This document shows, one piece after another, positions 44,500 through 53,224 of a DNA stretch of 64,000 nucleotides. Position numbers and translations under genes: made by a program. Position 1 is the first letter of the stretch, and every line of letters begins with the position of its first letter. The stretch comes from Pandoraea apista (GTDB lineage: Bacteria; Pseudomonadota; Gammaproteobacteria; Burkholderiales; Burkholderiaceae), in the NCBI RefSeq assembly GCF_001465595.2, contig NZ_CP013481.2:5429968-5493967 (forward strand). The letters are read 5' to 3'. The notes below the pieces were generated by a model. It was not told the origin of the DNA. It saw only the letters and a program-made list of their open reading frames with translations, and did no database searches.

Positions 44500-45771
44500 A
44501 TGGCTAGTGTTCTCCCCAAACAGGTCGATGTCGCAATCATCGGCGCGGGCATCATCGGAATAAGCACAGCATGGGCGCTGGCGAAAGCCGGTCTTCGCGT
44601 GGCGGTGTTTGAAAAGGGTGTCATTGCGGGCGAACAATCGTCGCGCAACTGGGGCTGGATTCGCACGGTCGGGCGCGATCACAAGGAGTTGCCGCTCGCC
44701 ATGCAGGCTATCGACTTGTGGAAAGAGATTCAGGCCCGGCATGATGTCGGCTATCGCCAGACCGGCGTGGCGTATCTGGCCGAGTCCGACGCGGACATGG
44801 CCGGCTATCGCAAGTGGCTCGACAAAGCGTTGCCGCTGGGTGTGCCGGCGCAATTGCTGAACCGCGAGCAACTGCCGGAGTTGTTCAACACACCGTCGGC
44901 GCGTGGCTGGATCGGCGCACTGCATTGTCCCGTGGACGGCGTGGCCGAGCCCGATCGTGCTACCAAGGCGATTGCGGCGCTGGCCGTGGCCGAGGGTGCG
45001 CAAGTGTTCGAGCAGACTGCCGTGCGTTGTCTCGACCGGCAGGGGGGACGCGCAAGTGGTGTCGTAACCGAGCAGGGCCGCGTAGCTGCCGATGCCGTGG
45101 TGTTGGCCGGTGGCGCCTGGTCGCGCCTGTTCTGCGGCAATACGGGGGTGGACTTCCCGCAGTTGAAAGTGCACGCCTCGGTTTTGCGAACCACACCCAT
45201 GGACGCCGGGCTGGATCTCGCCGTCAACGGGAAAGACTTCACGTGCCGCAAGCGTGCCGATGGCGGATATTCGGTGTCGCAACTTGGCGCATCGGTCGCC
45301 GACCTCACACCCGACAGCATTCGGCTGTGCCGCCAGTTCTTCCCGGCGTGGCTCTCGGAAAAGAAGTACCTGAAACTGCGTGTCGGCAAACGCTTTCTCG
45401 ACGAATTGATGATGCCTACGCGCTTTGGCGCCGAAGGTCCCACGCCGTTCGAAGCGCATCGCACGCTCGATCCGTCCCCCGGGATGAAATCGATCGGTGT
45501 AGCGCTCGATAAGCTCAAGCAAGCGTTCCCGGCATTTGGACCAGCGCAGATCGCGCACGCATGGGCCGGCTTTATCGACGTGACGCCCGATGCGATTCCT
45601 GTGATCTCTGGCGTCGACGATGTGCCGGGATTCTTCCTTGCCTCCGGCTTTTCGGGTCATGGCTTCGGCATCGGTCCGGCCGCAGGTGCGCTGATGGCCG
45701 ACCTCGTGCAAGGCAACACGCCGCGGGTAGATCCCTACGCCTTCCGCCTGTCGAAGTACACCAGACATTGA
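44500..45771 (+). CDS. FAD-dependent amine/D-amino-acid oxidoreductase (DadA-like)
   Basis: A 423-residue DAO-family flavoenzyme. The FAD-binding motif is VAIIGAGIIGISTAWALAKAGLRVAVFEKG (residues 11-40), and the C-terminal flavin contact is FIDVTPDAIPVISGVDDVPGFFLASGFSGHGFGIGPAAG. The family oxidises D-amino acids, sarcosine or N-substituted amines to the oxo product. A GNWG-like SSRNWGWIRTVGRDHKEL segment is seen in a subgroup of uncharacterised amine oxidases. It lies between an XRE-cupin regulator and a small cupin, the usual context of amine or amino-acid catabolism. Substrate unknown. Confidence 0.88.
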   Translation: MASVLPKQVDVAIIGAGIIGISTAWALAKAGLRVAVFEKGVIAGEQSSRNWGWIRTVGRDHKELPLAMQAIDLWKEIQARHDVGYRQTGVAYLAESDADMAGYRKWLDKALPLGVPAQLLNREQLPELFNTPSARGWIGALHCPVDGVAEPDRATKAIAALAVAEGAQVFEQTAVRCLDRQGGRASGVVTEQGRVAADAVVLAGGAWSRLFCGNTGVDFPQLKVHASVLRTTPMDAGLDLAVNGKDFTCRKRADGGYSVSQLGASVADLTPDSIRLCRQFFPAWLSEKKYLKLRVGKRFLDELMMPTRFGAEGPTPFEAHRTLDPSPGMKSIGVALDKLKQAFPAFGPAQIAHAWAGFIDVTPDAIPVISGVDDVPGFFLASGFSGHGFGIGPAAGALMADLVQGNTPRVDPYAFRLSKYTRH

Positions 45772-45874
45772 ATCCAGCGCGCTGAGACAAGAGGCGGTCA
45801 GTTCGACTGTGCCGCGTTCTTCTCAAGTTACACTTTCTTTTAGTAGTCCTTTTTAATTGAGATAGAGGTGAGTT

Positions 45875-46240
45875 GTGGCCGATAGTCATTCGCGTCTGGT
45901 GCGCTTTAGCGCGGGGCCCTTGCAGAATCCAGAGATCGGCAAGCCGCGCCGTCCAATGGAAGGCGATACCGTATTTCGCAGCATGATCGGTTTCGAGGGC
46001 AACGGCGGCCGGGCGTCGTCCGGCATCTGGGAAAGCACGGCGGGCAAGTTCCGGGCGGACACCACCGGATACATCGAGTTCGGCTACATCCTGGAAGGCG
46101 ATTGCCGCGTAGTCGACCCTGACGGCACGGTACATGCCCTGCGAGCCGGCGACCCGTTCGTGATGCCAGAAGGCTACAAGGGGCACTGGGAGGTCGACGC
46201 CTTCGTGAAGAAGGTCTGGTTCGTCTCGCTGACGGATTGA
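45875..46240 (+). CDS. Small cupin protein (DUF861/ethanolamine-type cupin)
   Basis: A 121-residue single cupin domain with EFGYILEGDCRVVDPDGTVHALRAGDPFVMPEGYKGHWEVDAFVKKVWFV as the core (about 68-117), resembling the (S)-ureidoglycine aminohydrolase / ethanolamine-type cupin fold. The usual metal His cluster is incomplete, so it may be a binding or sensing protein. The start is GTG at 45875 with GAGGTGAG upstream. It follows the DadA-like oxidase by 103 bp in the same orientation and probably serves the same pathway. Confidence 0.85.
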   Translation: MADSHSRLVRFSAGPLQNPEIGKPRRPMEGDTVFRSMIGFEGNGGRASSGIWESTAGKFRADTTGYIEFGYILEGDCRVVDPDGTVHALRAGDPFVMPEGYKGHWEVDAFVKKVWFVSLTD

Positions 46241-46370
46241 ACGTGCTTGCCGGGCCACGCGCGATGTTCGGCGTTGGCCCGTTGTCATGCATTACCGGGC
46301 GCGGCGCGTCAAACAAGGTTGTGCCGCTCGCTTGTCTCGACGCACCGCGTTCTCGGCAGCCGTCTCCCGA

Positions 46371-47381
46371 TCAGGGACGCAGGAGTATCGAGCCGCTCGT
46401 TTCCCCCCTTTCGAGACGTCGCTGCGCTTCGGCTGCCTGCGCGAGAGGCAGCACGGTACCGATCTTGGCCTTGAGTCCTTTTCGCAAGCGCTCGAACGTG
46501 GCCAGTCCCCCTTCGCGATAGCGAACCGGATCGGACACGAAGCGAAAGACGCTGGGGCGAGACAGTGAAATCGAGCGGGCGGGACCGAGCAAAGACAGGT
46601 CGATGGGAGCCGGGTCGCCGCTCACCTGACCCACGCTGGCGACCACGCCGAACGGGCGAACCGTGCCCAAAGTCTCGACGAGTGTGGTCCCGCCAATTCC
46701 GTCGATGGCGTAGTCGACGCCACGGCCGTCGGTCATCGACAATATCGCGGCGCCGAAATCTTGTTCTCGATAGAGAATCACCTCGTCCAGACCATGCGCT
46801 TTCGCCAATTCGGCCTTTGCGGTCGAACCGACCGTGCCGATGACACGCGCGCCCAGCGCTTTGGCCCACTGCACCATGACCAGACCGAGTCCGCCGGCGG
46901 CCGCGTGAATCAGCACTGTGTCGCCAGCCTTGATGGGGTAGACATAGGCGCTCAGCATGTGAGCGGTAATTCCGCGCAACAGGAGGCTGGCGGCGACATC
47001 GTCGTCAATGTCGTCGGGCAGCGGAATCACCCGATCGGCGGCGAGATTTCGCGCACTCGCATAGCTTCCGGCCGGCAGGCCAGCGTACGCAACGCGTTGC
47101 CCCGGGTGCAGCGATTCGACACCCGGCCCCACGGCTTCGACGACACCCGACGCTTCGACACCCAGCACTGCGGGCAGCGCTGGCAGCGCATAGCGGCCGG
47201 TGCGGTGATAGATGTCCACAAAGTTGACGCCGATTGCCGTGTGGCGAATCTGAACCTCGCCGGCGGCGGGAGCGGGCAGTGCCGCTTCGCCGACTTTCAA
47301 TTGCGAGACGTTACCGTACTCTGCCAACGCTACCTGAACCACGGGGCGTGAGGAGGCATGGGGTGCGGGGCTGGAAGTCAT
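46371..47381 (-). CDS. NADPH:quinone oxidoreductase (zinc-type MDR family)
   Basis: A 336-residue QOR of the medium-chain dehydrogenase family. Landmarks are GVNFVDIYHRTGRYALPALPAVLGVEASGVV at 52-82, the NADPH motif VLIHAAAGGLGLVMVQWAKALGARVIGTVGSTAK (about 155-189), and the quinone-oxidoreductase-type VDYAIDGIGG. It lacks zinc-ligand cysteines, as do true quinone reductases. It is divergent from a LysR gene that starts 79 bp away, which probably controls it. Reduction of quinones or conjugated carbonyls is expected. Confidence 0.92.
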   Translation of the reverse strand: MTSSPAPHASSRPVVQVALAEYGNVSQLKVGEAALPAPAAGEVQIRHTAIGVNFVDIYHRTGRYALPALPAVLGVEASGVVEAVGPGVESLHPGQRVAYAGLPAGSYASARNLAADRVIPLPDDIDDDVAASLLLRGITAHMLSAYVYPIKAGDTVLIHAAAGGLGLVMVQWAKALGARVIGTVGSTAKAELAKAHGLDEVILYREQDFGAAILSMTDGRGVDYAIDGIGGTTLVETLGTVRPFGVVASVGQVSGDPAPIDLSLLGPARSISLSRPSVFRFVSDPVRYREGGLATFERLRKGLKAKIGTVLPLAQAAEAQRRLERGETSGSILLRP

Positions 47382-47459
47382 ACTGTTCTCCGGTTGATTG
47401 TTCTGGCAAGCTCATGTTGCTCCGATAAAATTCACCCAACAATTCCGGATAAATCGGCA

Positions 47460-48392
47460 ATGAGTGTGCAAAAAAACACAGGACGAATGCCCTTGGAAAG
47501 CGCGCGCCTCCAATGGGACGACATCCGATATTTCCTTGAACTGGCCCGCGTCGGGAGCCTCTCGGGAGCGGCACGGCAACTGAGCGTTGAACATTCGACG
47601 GTTGCACGGCGAGTCGAAGCCCTGGAACAGTCGTTGGGGGTCAGGCTGTTCGATCGGCTGCCGAAGGGTTGGTCGCTCACACCGGAAGGGGAAACGTTGG
47701 CGAAGCAGGCCGCGCGTCTCGACGACGAAGCGCAAGCCTTTTCGCGGGCGGCCGTGGGCGTATCGTCGCTGAAGGGCACCGTGCGCCTGTCGGCTCCGCC
47801 AGTGCTGGCGAGCCACCTTCTGGTGCCTCGGCTGGCCGACATACGAGCGCGGTGGTCCAACATCGATCTGGAGGTGATAGGGGAGTCGCGCGACGCGAAT
47901 CTGGCGCGCGGCGAAGCCGATCTCGCCATTCGTCTGTCGAGACCCACCGCGCCGGGCCTGGTCGCGCGGTGTATCGGGAAGATGGGGTATGGCCTTTACG
48001 CTGCCGACGGCTATACGGCGCGGCCACCGTCGGAATGGGAGTTCCTCGGCTATGACGAGAGCCTCGATCAAGTGCCGCAGCAGCGTTGGCTCAATCAAAC
48101 GGCGGGAGACCGCCGCTTTGTCTTTCGGAGTAACGATCTGGCCGCGTTACTCCATGCGGCCCGGGCAGGGTTGGGGATTGCAGCGCTCCCGACGTTTCTC
48201 GCCGCACAGGACCCTGGCTTGTGCTTGCTAACGGATCACACTTGCTCGACCGTGCGACAGCTTTGGCTCGTCATGCACCCGGATGTCAAACGCTCGCCAC
48301 GTGTCCGGCTCATCGCCGATCTGCTTGTCGAGCTGGTCAGCCGGACCCCGGAGCTATCGCTGGAAGCGCCGGAGGGGCTGCGCGCGCTCTAG
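47460..48392 (+). CDS. LysR-type regulator divergent from quinone oxidoreductase
   Basis: A 310-residue LysR regulator. The helix-turn-helix lies at about 19-78 (WDDIRYFLELARVGSLSGAARQLSVEHSTVARRVEALEQSLG region), with the effector domain after residue 100. The start at 47460 (MSVQKNTG) is used; a shorter start at 47487 (MPLESARL) is possible. It is divergent from the quinone reductase gene, the typical LysR/target layout. The C-terminus overlaps the convergent permease gene by 4 bp (48389-48392). Confidence 0.9.
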   Translation: MSVQKNTGRMPLESARLQWDDIRYFLELARVGSLSGAARQLSVEHSTVARRVEALEQSLGVRLFDRLPKGWSLTPEGETLAKQAARLDDEAQAFSRAAVGVSSLKGTVRLSAPPVLASHLLVPRLADIRARWSNIDLEVIGESRDANLARGEADLAIRLSRPTAPGLVARCIGKMGYGLYAADGYTARPPSEWEFLGYDESLDQVPQQRWLNQTAGDRRFVFRSNDLAALLHAARAGLGIAALPTFLAAQDPGLCLLTDHTCSTVRQLWLVMHPDVKRSPRVRLIADLLVELVSRTPELSLEAPEGLRAL

Positions 48393-49933
48393 GCAATTTC
48401 GGGTGCCGATGTGTTTATCGGCGGGGCTTCCGGCGGGCGCTTCTGCGCGATCGGGAATTGCATGTCGCGGTAGCGCACGAAGTGCGACCCGCGTACAAGT
48501 TTGTAGCCTGCCCAGATCAGCAGGAATAGCGGGATACCGATATAGGTCGCGACCACGCCGCCCCAATCGATCCTGTCGTGCAGGAACGCCTGATAGTTCT
48601 GGCCGAGGGTGATGATCAGGCAGAGCACGAAGGCGAAGATCGGGCCAAACGGGAAGTACGGCGAGACGTAGGGCAGATCGGCCAGCTGGTGGCCACGTTT
48701 GACGTAGCCGCGGCGGAACCGGTAGTGACTGATCGCGATGCCCAGCCACGCGATGAAGCCTGTCATACCTGACGTGTTGAGCAGCCAGATGTAGACGGCG
48801 TTGGGACTGAACACGAAGGTGAAGAAGCACAGGGCTGCGACGGCGGCCGTTGCCAGCAGTGCCCAGAGCGGCACGCCGTTGCGCGAAATGCGGCCGAAAA
48901 CGCGAGGTGCCTTGCCATCGCGGGCCAGGCTGTAGAGCATGCGTGTCGCTGCGTACATGCCCGAGTTACCCGCCGAAAGCACGGAGGTCAGCACCACCGC
49001 GTTCATGACGGATGCGGCTCCCAGGAGCCCGGCTCGCTCGAAGATCAGAGCGAAAGGGCTGACGCTGATGTCGGTCACATCGTTACGTAGCAGATGGGGA
49101 TCGGTGTACGGAATCAGCAGGCCAATCACCAGAATTGCCGCGACGTAGAAGAGCAGGATACGCCAGAAAACCTGACGCACGGCGCGCGGGAGATTGCGTG
49201 CAGGGTCCTTCGATTCGCCTGCGGCGATGCCGATGAGTTCGGTGCCCTGAAACGAAAAACCCACCACCATCGCCACACCGATCAGCGCCGCGAAACCGCC
49301 GGCGAACGGTGCGTCGCCGACCGTCCAGTTGGCGACGCCGCCGCTTTCTCCGCCGCGAATGATGCCTAACAGCATCATCACGCCCATTGCCACGAAGGCC
49401 AGCACGGCGAACACCTTGATCAGCGCAAACCAGAATTCGGCTTCGCCGAAACCGCGCGCCGACAATGCGTTGAGTCCGAAGGTGATGGCGAGAAACAATG
49501 CGCTCCAGTAGACGCCCGGCACGCTTGGGAACCAGTAAGCCATGACCAGTTGGGCCGCCACGAGATCGACGGCGACGGTCACGGCCCAGTTGTACCAGTA
49601 GTTCCATCCCAGCGCGAAACCGAAGCCTTCGTCCACGTAGCGCGCGCCGTAGGTCGAGAACGAGCCGGACACCGGCATGGCGGCTGCCAGTTCCCCCAGG
49701 CTGGTCATCAGAAAGTAGACCATGAGGCCGATCAATACGTAACCGAGCAGTGCGCCGCCGGGCCCTGCCTGCGCAATGGTGGCGCCGGAGGCCACGAACA
49801 AGCCAGTCCCGATGGACCCACCCACCGCGATCATTGTCAGGTGGCGCGCCGACAAGGTGCGACGCAACTCACTCGGGGCCGGTGCCCCCGCCTCGCCACC
49901 GTCGCGGTGCTGTTCGTGTTTGGGTCGTGCCAA
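48389..49933 (-). CDS. Amino-acid permease (APC family, LysP/GabP-like)
   Basis: A 12-helix importer of 514 residues counting from the TTG start. Landmarks are ELRRTLSARHLTMIAVGGSIGTGLFVASGATIAQAGPGGAL near the N-terminus, a LysP/PheP-like hallmark, and FSFQGTELIGIAAGESKDPARNLPRAVRQVFWRI near the middle. The TTG at 49933 with AAGGAA upstream is preferred; an ATG at 50002 lies inside the loop of a terminator hairpin and would add a non-family hydrophobic leader. The likely substrate is a basic or aromatic amino acid. The gene is downstream of iclR on the same strand but separated by the hairpin. Confidence 0.88.
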   Translation of the reverse strand: MARPKHEQHRDGGEAGAPAPSELRRTLSARHLTMIAVGGSIGTGLFVASGATIAQAGPGGALLGYVLIGLMVYFLMTSLGELAAAMPVSGSFSTYGARYVDEGFGFALGWNYWYNWAVTVAVDLVAAQLVMAYWFPSVPGVYWSALFLAITFGLNALSARGFGEAEFWFALIKVFAVLAFVAMGVMMLLGIIRGGESGGVANWTVGDAPFAGGFAALIGVAMVVGFSFQGTELIGIAAGESKDPARNLPRAVRQVFWRILLFYVAAILVIGLLIPYTDPHLLRNDVTDISVSPFALIFERAGLLGAASVMNAVVLTSVLSAGNSGMYAATRMLYSLARDGKAPRVFGRISRNGVPLWALLATAAVAALCFFTFVFSPNAVYIWLLNTSGMTGFIAWLGIAISHYRFRRGYVKRGHQLADLPYVSPYFPFGPIFAFVLCLIITLGQNYQAFLHDRIDWGGVVATYIGIPLFLLIWAGYKLVRGSHFVRYRDMQFPIAQKRPPEAPPINTSAPEIA

Positions 49934-49986
49934 CGTCGTGTTCCTTAAGTGAAAAATGTGCAGGAAGAAAAGCAAAAAGGAAAAAG

Positions 49987-50013
49987 AAAAGGCCTTAAAC
50001 ATGAAGGCCTTTT
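49987..50013 (-). terminator. Terminator/attenuator hairpin before the amino-acid permease
   Basis: AAAAGGCCTT (49987-49996) and AAGGCCTTTT (50004-50013) form a perfect 10-bp stem with a 7-nt loop. On the minus strand it is followed by a T-rich run (TTTTCTTTTT). It either ends the iclR transcript or acts as a leader attenuator of the permease, since it is only 54 nt before the TTG start. Confidence 0.85.
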
Positions 50014-50196
50014 GCGATTTCCATCCCGGGGTTCGTTGCCGTAGGGTGCCGCAGTCAATGCGACCATGTGATCAGAAAAATCAATGGGTTACCACCGTGA
50101 TCGCCAATGGCCGCATATGGTAACACTACGGTTCTTGCGACTGACCGATAGCAGCGCCAGAGTCGTTGCGCTCGGTCATGTTGTCGCGCTCGCAGG

Positions 50197-50970
50197 TCAA
50201 TGCGCACGTACGGCGTTCGTAATGGCGCCCGCACATTCGCGCACCATTGCTCCCAACTTGCCTGTCACTTCCTCACGCGTCCAGCGACTGCTGGGCGCCA
50301 CGATGTGTACTGCGGCGATGGCTCGGCCGTGCTTGTTGTACACAGGCGCGCCCACGTTCATATGCCCCAGCATGTACTCCTCGAAGTTCATCGAGAAGCC
50401 GCGCGCACGGCTTTCGACAATCTGCGCGAAGATCGTCTCCGGGTCGAGCAGCGTCGCCGGGGTGAGCGGCTTGATTTCCGACTCGCGCAACAGTGTGCGA
50501 GCTTCCTCATCGGGCAAACCGGCGAGATAGGCCCGACCCGCCGAGGTGCAATACATCGGCATGCGACTGCCGATCGCCATGTGCGCGACGATGGGCTTGC
50601 GACTCGTAAACGACGCGACGTAGACCATGTTCGTACCGCACGGCTCCGTGAGCGCCACGGTTTCGTCGCATGTGCTGTTCATCGCGGAGAGAAACGGATT
50701 GGCACTCTCGATCAGCGGATTCGCAGCAACGTAATTGCAGCCGATCTCCATCACCTTGTTGGCCAGTTCGTACCGTCGCGTGTACGGGTCCTTGGTCACG
50801 TACCCCAGCGTGTCGAGTGTGAACACGATGCGCTGTGCCGAGCTGCGTGTGATGCCCACCGCCTCTGCGATTTGCGCGAGGCTCATCTGACGATTGCGCG
50901 CGCCAAACGCCGCCAGGATCGCCAATCCCTTGTCTACAGACTGGTTGAACATCGGTGAATCCTTGCCCAT
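50197..50970 (-). CDS. IclR family transcriptional regulator
   Basis: A 257-residue regulator. The N-terminal winged helix-turn-helix is SVDKGLAILAAFGARNRQMSLAQIAEAVGITRSSAQRIVFTLDTLGYV (about 11-58), and the effector domain follows (GRAYLAGLPDEEARTLLRESEIKPLTP, RGFSMNFEEYMLGHMNVGAPVYNKHGRAIAAVHI). GGAG precedes the ATG at 50970. It diverges from the hydantoinase operon, with a repeated 16-bp sequence in between, so it probably controls that operon and itself. Confidence 0.93.
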   Translation of the reverse strand: MGKDSPMFNQSVDKGLAILAAFGARNRQMSLAQIAEAVGITRSSAQRIVFTLDTLGYVTKDPYTRRYELANKVMEIGCNYVAANPLIESANPFLSAMNSTCDETVALTEPCGTNMVYVASFTSRKPIVAHMAIGSRMPMYCTSAGRAYLAGLPDEEARTLLRESEIKPLTPATLLDPETIFAQIVESRARGFSMNFEEYMLGHMNVGAPVYNKHGRAIAAVHIVAPSSRWTREEVTGKLGAMVRECAGAITNAVRAH

Positions 50971-50996
50971 TGCGCGGCTCCTTTCGTTACAAATAA

Positions 50997-51012
50997 ATCG
51001 CTTATCGATTAT
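50997..51012. promoter_or_regulatory. Candidate IclR operator, copy 1
   Basis: ATCGCTTATCGATTAT, shared with 15 of 16 positions with the copy at 51079. It lies 27 bp upstream of the iclR start, where binding would block its transcription. The core TTATCGATTATTGATA has partial dyad symmetry. Confidence 0.65.
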
Positions 51013-51078
51013 TGATAGGCGTTTACCGAATCTTGATGTGTGAATACACTGAAATCAACCGCTTTATGAATTGATTGT

Positions 51079-51094
51079 ATCGCATATCGATTAT
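51079..51094. promoter_or_regulatory. Candidate IclR operator, copy 2
   Basis: ATCGCATATCGATTAT, 82 bp from copy 1 (about eight helical turns, so on the same DNA face) and 107 bp before the hydantoinase A start. Two in-phase sites suggest looping or cooperative control of both divergent promoters. Confidence 0.65.
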
Positions 51095-51200
51095 CAATGC
51101 GCGCATTGGCGGTCATCGAGTCGGCGTCTTCCCGTATCGATTGACGGGGACGTTGTTCACCATCGAAAGCCGTCCCGAAGTTGGGACGAAGGGAACGCCA

Positions 51201-53222
51201 ATGAAAGTCGGAGTTGAAGTGGGGGGGACGTTCACGGATCTGGTCGCACATGACGATGGCCGGATTCGCGTCATCAAGGTGCCCAGCACCCCGGCCTCGC
51301 CGGATATCGGGGTGCTCGACGCCCTTCGTATGGCGGGCATCGATTTCGCCACGATCGAGGACTTCGCGCACGGTTCGACCGTTGCCACTAATGCCGTGCT
51401 CGAGCGCAAGGGCGGCAAGGTCGCTTTCGTCGCGACGCAGGGGTTCCGCGACATCCTGTTCCTGCAACGTCACGATCGAAAGCATATCTACGACCTTTTC
51501 TACAAGAAGCCGTCGCCGCCGGTGCAGCGTCGCGCCTGCTTTGAAGCCAAAGAGCGAATCCTGACCGACGGGAGCGTCGACACGGCACTCGACGAAGCGC
51601 GCTTTCGCAGCGAAGTGCTTCCGCAACTGGAGCAGGGCGCCTACGACGCCGTCGCCATCTGCCTGCTCAACGCGTACCGCAATCCGGCCCACGAGCTGCG
51701 TCTGGCCGAACTGATTCGCGCCGCGTTGCCGAATGTGACGGTGACCTGCTCGCATCAGGTGGCTTGCGAGTTCCGCGAATACGAGCGTGCCAGCACAGCC
51801 ACGCTCTCCGCTTTCGTACAGCCGGTCATTGCCGGCTATCTGGGTCGCCTGACTCAGGCGCTAGAGCGCGAGGGCTTTCGCGGCCGCTTCTCCGTCATGC
51901 AGTCGAACGGCGGCCGTTTGCCTGCCGACGCCATGCGAGAGAACGCCATCAGCGCACTATTCTCGGGGCCGGCCGCTGGCGTGGTCGGCGCCGTGCGCCA
52001 GGTCGTGCGTTCCGGTTATCGCAACGTCATCACCTTCGACATGGGCGGCACCAGCTCGGATGTATGTCTCGTGCAAGATAGCAAGCCTACGCTCGCGTCC
52101 GAAACCGAGATCGACGGCCTGCCGGTGCGTACGCCTGTCCTCGACATCGTCACGGTCGGCGCCGGTGGCGGCAGCTTGATCTGGATCGACGACGGCGGCA
52201 TGTTGCGTGTCGGTCCGAAGAGCGCCGGCGCTCAGCCGGGACCCGCCTGTTACGGCCGCGGCGGCACCGAACCGACCATTACGGACGCTCACGTGGTGCT
52301 TGGCACGGTGCGGGCGGAAGCATTTCTCGGCGGCCAAATGGCCCTCGATGTGGCCGCCGCGCATCGCGCCTTCGATCAGTTAGCAGCGCACTTTGGTCTG
52401 TCGGTCGAGGCAGTCGCCCACAATGCCGTTCGCCTGGCCAACGCCAACATCGTTCGCGCCATCCAGCTCGTGTCGACCGAACGAGGCCGCGACCCGCGTG
52501 ACTACGTGCTCGTGCCGTTCGGCGGTGCGGGCCCGATGCAGGCCGCTCAGATTGCCGAAGATCTCGGCATCGGCACGGTAGTGGCGCCGCCGAACCCCGG
52601 GGTGACGTCGGCCCACGGCCTGCTGGCGTCCGATTTCATCAAGTACGAAACGCAAACGTACCGCGTGCAGGTTGCAGACGACACCTGCGACCAGTTGCGC
52701 GAGCGCTTCGCCAGGATGAAAGCGGATCTTCAAGCGCAATTCGAGCAGATGGCGTTCGACCAGCCGCTGGAATTCAGCTTCACGCTTGAAATGCGCTACG
52801 TCGGGCAGGCCTTCGAAGTGCCGATCGAACTCGACGCCGCGGCGCTCGCCGCACTTGAGCGTAAGTCGCTGAGCGAGCACTTCACCGAAGCACACGAGCG
52901 AATCTACTTCCATGCGGACAAGACGGGGCGTCCGATCGAGGTCGTGGCGCTGCGTGTCGGCGCCACGCTGGTCACGCCTCACGTCAGCGCAACCGCAAGT
53001 GTCACGGGCAATCTGGACGCCGCACCGGGTGAACCCGCACTTTACGACGGCCGAAACTGGACGCCATGCCGCCGTCGCACGGTCGCAGCGCTGGGTGCAG
53101 ACGGCGCGGCGTTGGCCGGCCCGGCGGTGCTGGAGGACTACACCACCACCGTACTCGTGCCGGCGGGCTGGCAGGCCAGCGTGGACACGCAATCCAACCT
53201 GATTCTCTCCAAGGGGGTTTGA
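51201..53222 (+). CDS. Hydantoinase/oxoprolinase family protein, subunit A
   Basis: A 673-residue HyuA-type ATP-dependent enzyme subunit. The ASKHA nucleotide-binding start VGVEVGGTFTDLVAHD (3-18), the GSTVATNAVLERKGGKVAFVATQGFRDIL segment and the VTFDMGGTSSDVCLV phosphate loop are family-typical. It works with HyuB on N-methylhydantoin, 5-oxoproline, or related cyclic amides, hydrolysing ATP. The start at 51201 (MKVGVEV) has GAAGGGAA upstream. HyuB starts 2 bp after the stop, so the two subunits are co-translated. Confidence 0.92.
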   Translation: MKVGVEVGGTFTDLVAHDDGRIRVIKVPSTPASPDIGVLDALRMAGIDFATIEDFAHGSTVATNAVLERKGGKVAFVATQGFRDILFLQRHDRKHIYDLFYKKPSPPVQRRACFEAKERILTDGSVDTALDEARFRSEVLPQLEQGAYDAVAICLLNAYRNPAHELRLAELIRAALPNVTVTCSHQVACEFREYERASTATLSAFVQPVIAGYLGRLTQALEREGFRGRFSVMQSNGGRLPADAMRENAISALFSGPAAGVVGAVRQVVRSGYRNVITFDMGGTSSDVCLVQDSKPTLASETEIDGLPVRTPVLDIVTVGAGGGSLIWIDDGGMLRVGPKSAGAQPGPACYGRGGTEPTITDAHVVLGTVRAEAFLGGQMALDVAAAHRAFDQLAAHFGLSVEAVAHNAVRLANANIVRAIQLVSTERGRDPRDYVLVPFGGAGPMQAAQIAEDLGIGTVVAPPNPGVTSAHGLLASDFIKYETQTYRVQVADDTCDQLRERFARMKADLQAQFEQMAFDQPLEFSFTLEMRYVGQAFEVPIELDAAALAALERKSLSEHFTEAHERIYFHADKTGRPIEVVALRVGATLVTPHVSATASVTGNLDAAPGEPALYDGRNWTPCRRRTVAALGADGAALAGPAVLEDYTTTVLVPAGWQASVDTQSNLILSKGV

Positions 53223-53224
53223 CG

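Noticed and set aside
50014..50196. Lysine riboswitch before the LysP-like permease
   Set aside because: The region is too short and shows none of the conserved lysine-aptamer junction sequences; only a terminator hairpin is supported.
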